From the NCBI GenBank assembly GCA_910576815.1, contig CAJTKA010000012.1, positions 1 to 64,000 on the forward strand: DNA of 64,000 nt. Direction: 5' to 3'. The translations under genes and the position numbers were made by a program. Of this stretch, positions 59,463-64,000 are shown in pieces (positions within the stretch are counted from its first letter, which is position 1; every line of letters begins with the position of its first letter). This stretch comes from an uncultured Lachnospiraceae bacterium (lineage in GTDB: Bacteria > Bacillota > Clostridia > Lachnospirales > Lachnospiraceae). The notes below the pieces were generated by a model. That model saw only the letters and a list, made by a program, of their open reading frames with translations. It had not been told where the DNA came from and did no database searches.

Positions 59463-59951
59463 TTACCCTTCCCGATGTTGTCGGATCACCCGCCACGCTT
59501 CCACCAGCCGTTCCAACGAATAGCCCGCATTGGCGGGACTGGTGGACGGTAAGAGATATGCCTCTCTCCCGGTTGTCTGAAAGAGGTATTTTTGATAAAG
59601 CTGATAAGCCTTGCCGCCATTGGTATAAATAGCGCGGATATCCGCAGCGTTCAAAATCCGTGACAAATCGTTCGGCGTCACGTCGCGGATGCTGGCATCC
59701 GAGGACCCCGTTATCTCACAGCTTGCGATCACATCCCACACCGCTATGTGATGGGAAAGCAGCATTTCTCTTTTCTGCGCGATGCTTTCAGGCGTTTCAC
59801 AGTCAAGCACCTGCGCCATTACCTTCCAAAAGCGGTTTTGCTTATGTCCGTAGAAAAATTGCTGTTCCCGCGACTTCACCGAAGGAAAGCTCCCCAAGAT
59901 CAGAATTTCCGAGTCCTTATCATATACCGGATCGATCGTATGCACTAGCAT
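59463..59951 (-). CDS. DNA-deoxyinosine glycosylase (uracil-DNA glycosylase superfamily)
   Basis: A 162-residue enzyme of the UDG fold. The glycosylase motif near the N-terminus is EILILGSFPSVKSREQQFFYGHKQNRFW (GSFPS, then Asn-Arg-Phe-Trp), and the C-terminal motif is LLPSTSPANAGYS. This combination matches the deoxyinosine-type glycosylases that remove hypoxanthine. ATG at 59951 overlaps the alpha-galactosidase stop by 7 bp, so it is translated after it. It converges with arsR with only 1 bp between stop codons and no terminator. Confidence 0.85.
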   Translation of the reverse strand: MLVHTIDPVYDKDSEILILGSFPSVKSREQQFFYGHKQNRFWKVMAQVLDCETPESIAQKREMLLSHHIAVWDVIASCEITGSSDASIRDVTPNDLSRILNAADIRAIYTNGGKAYQLYQKYLFQTTGREAYLLPSTSPANAGYSLERLVEAWRVIRQHREG

Positions 59952-62155
59952 GGCGTATTCCCTTTTTCAATCACAAACAGTCTCGCCATCACAGGCTTCT
60001 CAAACGTGACTGTCAACGCATCCCCTTCCATTCGAAAAGCCGTCTCCTCCTTTTGCGGATAGAGGCAGGAAACCTTGATTCCTTCCTTCGCAAAAGGAAG
60101 ACTTCCCAGCGGGATCGTCAGCTCGGTTTCTGTGCAGACCGTCCCCTGCCTGATACGTCTGTCATTATTCTTTCCTTCCATCTGCCGCTTCCACACCGCC
60201 AGATAAGCCTTATCCGGAAGCTGCAAGCCGCCGCAGGCCCAGAGATCTTCGTTATCCGTCAAATCGAGCGGCCAGAACGGAAGCGCCTGTTTGATATCGC
60301 CGCGTATCTGTTTATAACAGGCAATGCCCTCTTTCACCAAAGCCACGCGCTCTGCGGGAAGTTCCGCCAGATGGCCCGACTGATGAATACGTGCCAGCAT
60401 AGCATTTATCATATTGTAGATGACTTCCTCCTTATCCCCCGCCCGCTGCGGATAAGACCAAATCGCGCCCTGCTCCGGGGTGACGCCTGTGGGCGCATTC
60501 GCCGCAATGGTCGCATAGTTGCGGTAATCTTCCTGATCGGAAGTAGACTGAATGCTGTAGCGTGAAAGCAGTGCATAGTCAATCCGTAAGCCGCCGCTGG
60601 AGCAGTTTTCGATCACCAAGTCAGGGTATTTGGCAAATACGCTGTCCAGCCAGGCAAGATACGCCTTTTCATGTTCGAGCATCCCCTGTCCCACGCTTTC
60701 GGCGCCAAGTTCCGTGCCGATGCCCGGCTCAATATTATAATCCATCTTGATATAACCCACGCCGTACTCATTCACCACGCGGTCGATCACCTCATTGACA
60801 TGGTCGATGACCGCCGGGTTGCGGAAATCAAGCTGATATCTGCTCCTGTCAAACACCCTCTTCCTATGACGCACAAAAAACCAGTCGTCGGGCGCTTTCT
60901 TCGCTTTCTCACAGTTGATGCCCATGACCTCAAGCTCCAGCCAGACGCCGGGGATCATGCCCCTTTCCCTGATACAGTCCGTCACTTCCTTAATGCCGTT
61001 CGGGAAGCGCTCCCTACTCTCCTGCCACTCGCCCACGCTGTCCCACCAGCTTCCGGGCGCGTACCAGCCCGCGTCAATGACAAAGTATTCGCAGCCGCTT
61101 TCCGCTGCCGCCTCGATCAACGGCATTTCCTTCTCGGTAGTGGGGTCGCCGAAGAGACAGTTCATGTAATCGTTAAAAATCACGGGCAGATTTTCATTAT
61201 CTTTATTTTTCCTGCGGATCAGACGGCGGTATTTGGTCAGTTCTCCCATCGCCATCTCAAAACTGTCCTCGCTGACGCCCACCGCCACGGGCACGGAAGT
61301 AAAGCTCTCTCCCGGCGTAAGGTTCTTGAACCAATGGGACTGCACTTCTGTCGGACCGCTGACACAGACATAAAAATTCGAGTTTTGATCCCCGATCTCG
61401 TAATGCCAGGAGCCGTTGTGCTCAATCTGCCAGAACAGGGCTGTGTGCGCCTGTGTATTCTCCACATAGCCGAGGGGCAGATACTTCTTCGTCGACCAAT
61501 TTCCCGTATTGGTGATCTCCATGACCTGAGAAGTCCGCTGATAGACGACAGGCTGTGTCTGGGCAAAGCCCAGATCCCCGAAACGGTACTCCTTTACGCT
61601 CATCTCCTTCTGCCAGCCGTTGTAAGGAATCCGCATCCGCATTTTTTCATCAGAAGACAATTCTCCTTCCTTTTCAATTCCCGTATAACAAAAGGACGAA
61701 AGATATTCCAGACACTGTACATCGCTTCCCTCATTCGTGACCGTACTCCACATGCGAACGACGGATGTACCCCGATAAAACTGCATCACCGTCTCCACGC
61801 GGGCGTGTGTGATTTGCGCATCCCTCTGGATAATAGTAAGCCTGCGGCCCGTCTCGTTCTCCTCATCCCGCATCCCCTCATAGGTGAGCAGATAACCGGG
61901 TGCCGTTACGATATGCTTATTACCGTGTTTCTCATAAGGGCGGTCATACCCCGAAAAGCTGACCTGTACAAACTGAAAGGCTTCCTCCATAAGCTGCCTT
62001 CTCCGCTCCTGATCCTCCTTGCATTCCTTCCCGAGTTTGCAAATATCGTCCTCACAAAAAGGCACTGCCGAAAAGTGCAGCAGCTTTAGCTGTTTTTTTT
62101 CGGTGATCCCGAACACAAGATAAATGCCGTTTTCATGAATGTTTATGTATTCCAT
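59945..62155 (-). CDS. alpha-galactosidase, glycoside hydrolase family 36
   Basis: A 736-residue glycosidase acting on raffinose-type sugars or galactomannan side chains. The catalytic nucleophile Asp is in VGYIKMDYNIEPG and the acid/base Asp in STSDQEDYRNY. Other family marks are YFVIDAGWYAPGSWW, GVWLELEVMG and VIENCSSGGLRIDY. No signal peptide, so cytoplasmic. ATG at 62155 follows AAAGGA by 8 nt; a longer frame upstream overlaps the GH5 gene. It follows that gene by 50 bp and is coupled to the glycosylase gene. Confidence 0.92.
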   Translation of the reverse strand: MEYINIHENGIYLVFGITEKKQLKLLHFSAVPFCEDDICKLGKECKEDQERRRQLMEEAFQFVQVSFSGYDRPYEKHGNKHIVTAPGYLLTYEGMRDEENETGRRLTIIQRDAQITHARVETVMQFYRGTSVVRMWSTVTNEGSDVQCLEYLSSFCYTGIEKEGELSSDEKMRMRIPYNGWQKEMSVKEYRFGDLGFAQTQPVVYQRTSQVMEITNTGNWSTKKYLPLGYVENTQAHTALFWQIEHNGSWHYEIGDQNSNFYVCVSGPTEVQSHWFKNLTPGESFTSVPVAVGVSEDSFEMAMGELTKYRRLIRRKNKDNENLPVIFNDYMNCLFGDPTTEKEMPLIEAAAESGCEYFVIDAGWYAPGSWWDSVGEWQESRERFPNGIKEVTDCIRERGMIPGVWLELEVMGINCEKAKKAPDDWFFVRHRKRVFDRSRYQLDFRNPAVIDHVNEVIDRVVNEYGVGYIKMDYNIEPGIGTELGAESVGQGMLEHEKAYLAWLDSVFAKYPDLVIENCSSGGLRIDYALLSRYSIQSTSDQEDYRNYATIAANAPTGVTPEQGAIWSYPQRAGDKEEVIYNMINAMLARIHQSGHLAELPAERVALVKEGIACYKQIRGDIKQALPFWPLDLTDNEDLWACGGLQLPDKAYLAVWKRQMEGKNNDRRIRQGTVCTETELTIPLGSLPFAKEGIKVSCLYPQKEETAFRMEGDALTVTFEKPVMARLFVIEKGNTPC

Positions 62156-62205
62156 GTCTGTCGTCCTTTCCCGTTTCACCCTGATATATGGCCATCCTAT
62201 TTCAT

Positions 62206-64000
62206 TTATTTCTTTCCTGTCTTTTTCTTTACCATAACAATATATAAAATAATTACCACCAAAGCAATGACAATACATATCACGATGATCCACTGATAGG
62301 TACTGCCATTCGTTTCAGAAGAAGGTTTCGACTGCTGCACGGCGTCATCCGCCTCATCCTGACCGTTATTGGAAGCTATATCGGATTCTGTATCGGAATC
62401 TTCTTCCACGGATTCATTGGCAGCAGACTCCTCGGTTGTCCCATCTGCCTCACCTTCTTTTAGGACCTGTGCTTCGTATCGGTCCTTTTCTTCTACCATG
62501 GTTATGGAGATATCATCTACATAAAAAACATCTACACCGTCTCCCTGGAAAAACAAAGCTCTTTCACAGGGGTCTTCCCAAAACTGATAGGAAAAGGTCA
62601 CTTCAGTCCACGCCGTGTCCAGTTGTGCCGTGACCAGATCCTGACTTTCGTTCTCCAAAATACCCAAAGTCACGGTTCCCTGACTTTCCGATTTTAAATA
62701 CAGTTTTACGTTAATGGTTTTTCCCGCAAACTTGGAAAGGTCCATGGTAACATAGGAGCTCTTATCCGAATTGGGAATCACAGCGCTGAAACCGACATTG
62801 GCATCCTTGGTATGATTTACTTTTGCCTTTTTAGTCAACGTCTTAGGCGTAAAGCCATACTGTTCGGGGGTGGCAAGGACTGTTGCACCCGCTTCATCAT
62901 AAGGTTCAAAATCAATGAAGATATCCTTGGGCTTATTTGCCTCCGGATCACCATAAATAAAGGCGCTCAACAGTTCCGGATACGCCTGCTCCCCTGTCTC
63001 TCTCTCAAAATAGTTGTGGCATTCTCCGCCGCTGTTTCCCTTGGCACCATTGTCCCATACCACTGCCGGTATCCCGTTTTCTCTGGTAATGTCGCCAATG
63101 AAAGTGAACCATAACTTCCTTGCGTCTTCATTGTCTCTGGTATTGGTAGCGCCGCACTCTCCCATAACGACCGGGATCCCCTTGTCCAAAAAAAGATACT
63201 TAAGGTTGCCGATCAAAGATGTAATATCCGCCGTGTCCTGTGAATTGTTGGGGTTAAAACTTTCCTGATCATCCGTCAGGCAGAAACTGTACGGTGAATA
63301 ACAGTGAACGGAAATGATCACATTCTCCGCATCCTTCCCGTTGTACTGAGGGATCTGAATGGAATTTAGCACCGCAGCACTGCTTGAGGCAGCATACCCC
63401 GGAATCATCAGCGCTCTCTCTGCATTGTATCCTTTTCCATTGTTCCTGATGCAATCCACGAAAACCTGATCCAGGTAATTCACAGCCTCGTAACAGGCCT
63501 GATTTCCGGTCCACTCATACCCCATACCGGTGGCACGGGGTTCGTTCATCCCTTCAAAGAGCAAGTGCTGGTCATACTCCGCGAAACGATCCGCAAGCTG
63601 CGACCAGACGGCATGTAACTCTTTGCCGATCTCCTCATAATTTTCATGAATATTTTTATCATTGACCCATTCTTCATGATGTACATTCAAAATCACAAAC
63701 AAGTCGTTTTCAAACGCATAGTCTACGATTTCATTGACCCGGTTTAAAAACGCTTCATCGATTTGATATCCATTAGACTTGTCAATAAAATTGTTCCATG
63801 TGACAGGAATCCGAATGGTGGTAAAGCCCGCGGCCTTTACGCCGTCGATCAGCTCCTTGGTAACTTTCGGATTTCCCCAGGATGTCTCCTGGCTGTAAAT
63901 ATTATTCGGACTTCCGCCGGTGGCATCGAAGGTATTTCCCAGATTCCACCCCTTTCCCATCATCTGGGTAATTTCCATGGCTGTTTTTCCCGTTAATTTT
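62206..64000 (-). CDS. membrane-anchored endoglucanase, GH5 (5' end beyond window)
   Basis: A GH5 cellulase whose frame is open to the right edge, so the N-terminus (probably a signal peptide) is missing. The visible part begins LTGKTAMEITQMMGKGWNLG, a standard GH5 opening. The acid/base Glu is in LLFEGMNEPRATG and the nucleophile Glu in VVMGECGATN. A beta-sandwich carbohydrate-binding-like module follows (about 340-495 of the visible part), then an acidic Ser/Glu linker and a C-terminal membrane segment (WIIVICIVIALVVIILYIVM) ending KKKTGKK. The enzyme is therefore displayed on the cell surface. Confidence 0.9.
   Translation of the reverse strand, partial: KLTGKTAMEITQMMGKGWNLGNTFDATGGSPNNIYSQETSWGNPKVTKELIDGVKAAGFTTIRIPVTWNNFIDKSNGYQIDEAFLNRVNEIVDYAFENDLFVILNVHHEEWVNDKNIHENYEEIGKELHAVWSQLADRFAEYDQHLLFEGMNEPRATGMGYEWTGNQACYEAVNYLDQVFVDCIRNNGKGYNAERALMIPGYAASSSAAVLNSIQIPQYNGKDAENVIISVHCYSPYSFCLTDDQESFNPNNSQDTADITSLIGNLKYLFLDKGIPVVMGECGATNTRDNEDARKLWFTFIGDITRENGIPAVVWDNGAKGNSGGECHNYFERETGEQAYPELLSAFIYGDPEANKPKDIFIDFEPYDEAGATVLATPEQYGFTPKTLTKKAKVNHTKDANVGFSAVIPNSDKSSYVTMDLSKFAGKTINVKLYLKSESQGTVTLGILENESQDLVTAQLDTAWTEVTFSYQFWEDPCERALFFQGDGVDVFYVDDISITMVEEKDRYEAQVLKEGEADGTTEESAANESVEEDSDTESDIASNNGQDEADDAVQQSKPSSETNGSTYQWIIVICIVIALVVIILYIVMVKKKTGKK

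Noticed and set aside
60671..62089. Long plus-strand open frame of 472 codons
   Set aside because: It is exactly antisense to the GH36 alpha-galactosidase, has no ribosome-binding site and gives His/Arg/Leu-rich sequence typical of a shadow frame.
1..64000. CRISPR arrays, tRNA or rRNA genes, insertion sequences
   Set aside because: No regularly spaced repeats, cloverleaf-like sequences, ribosomal RNA segments or transposase motifs were seen by reading; a covariance search was not possible.

Overview
The window looks like chromosome from a Gram-positive, anaerobic gut-type Clostridia, most probably Lachnospiraceae. This rests on strong GGAGG ribosome-binding sites, consensus sigma-A promoters, GHKL/LytTR two-component systems, CPBP proteases, a meso-DAP dehydrogenase, a CD3324-family protein and plant-glycan hydrolases. 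Nearly every gene lies on the minus strand; the only plus-strand genes seen are a truncated fructosamine-kinase-like gene and an ArsR regulator. I saw no rRNA, tRNA, CRISPR array, insertion sequence or prophage module. No comparison was run, so family calls rest on motifs read by eye.

Layout. 0-10 kb: a GHKL/LytTR pair followed by a hypothetical protein, a short-chain dehydrogenase, a YbaK-type deacylase, an MFS exporter with its TetR repressor (a matching operator at both promoters), a VanY-like carboxypeptidase, and acetolactate synthase next to a second TetR gene (again a shared motif). 10-22 kb: an orphan pair resembling the ZorA/ZorB proton-driven motor, a three-gene ABC transporter with 21-bp direct repeats at its promoter, a second GHKL/LytTR pair, then an operon of response regulator, kinase and two ABC exporter halves. 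22-31 kb: surface esterase, CPBP protease with a membrane-anchored MerR regulator, GH43 glycosidase, carboxylesterase, a truncated LacI regulator and DAP dehydrogenase.

31-42 kb: a sigma factor with a large C-terminal extension, a P-loop kinase with an XRE regulator, an acetyltransferase with a membrane hairpin, an FAD/Rieske oxidoreductase, an Fpg-like glycosylase lacking the catalytic proline, and a tightly overlapping operon of XRE-PNPOx fusion, flavin reductase and a small protein. 42-56 kb: a second ABC exporter pair, small enzymes, AraC regulators, and several decayed genes (ABC ATPase, XRE regulator, DUF3788-like). At about 50.5 kb a perfect promoter drives a 24-residue membrane peptide whose ribosome-binding site lies in a 5' hairpin. 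56-64 kb: a Zn/Cd-type P1B ATPase with a separate HMA protein and a divergent ArsR gene, a deoxyinosine glycosylase, an alpha-galactosidase and a membrane-anchored GH5 glucanase running off the right edge.

Together the genes suggest a locus rich in environmental sensing (three LytTR systems; TetR, MerR, ArsR, AraC, XRE and LacI regulators), export, metal and drug defence, and glycan use. The number of truncated and frameshifted genes points to a region of frequent gene turnover.
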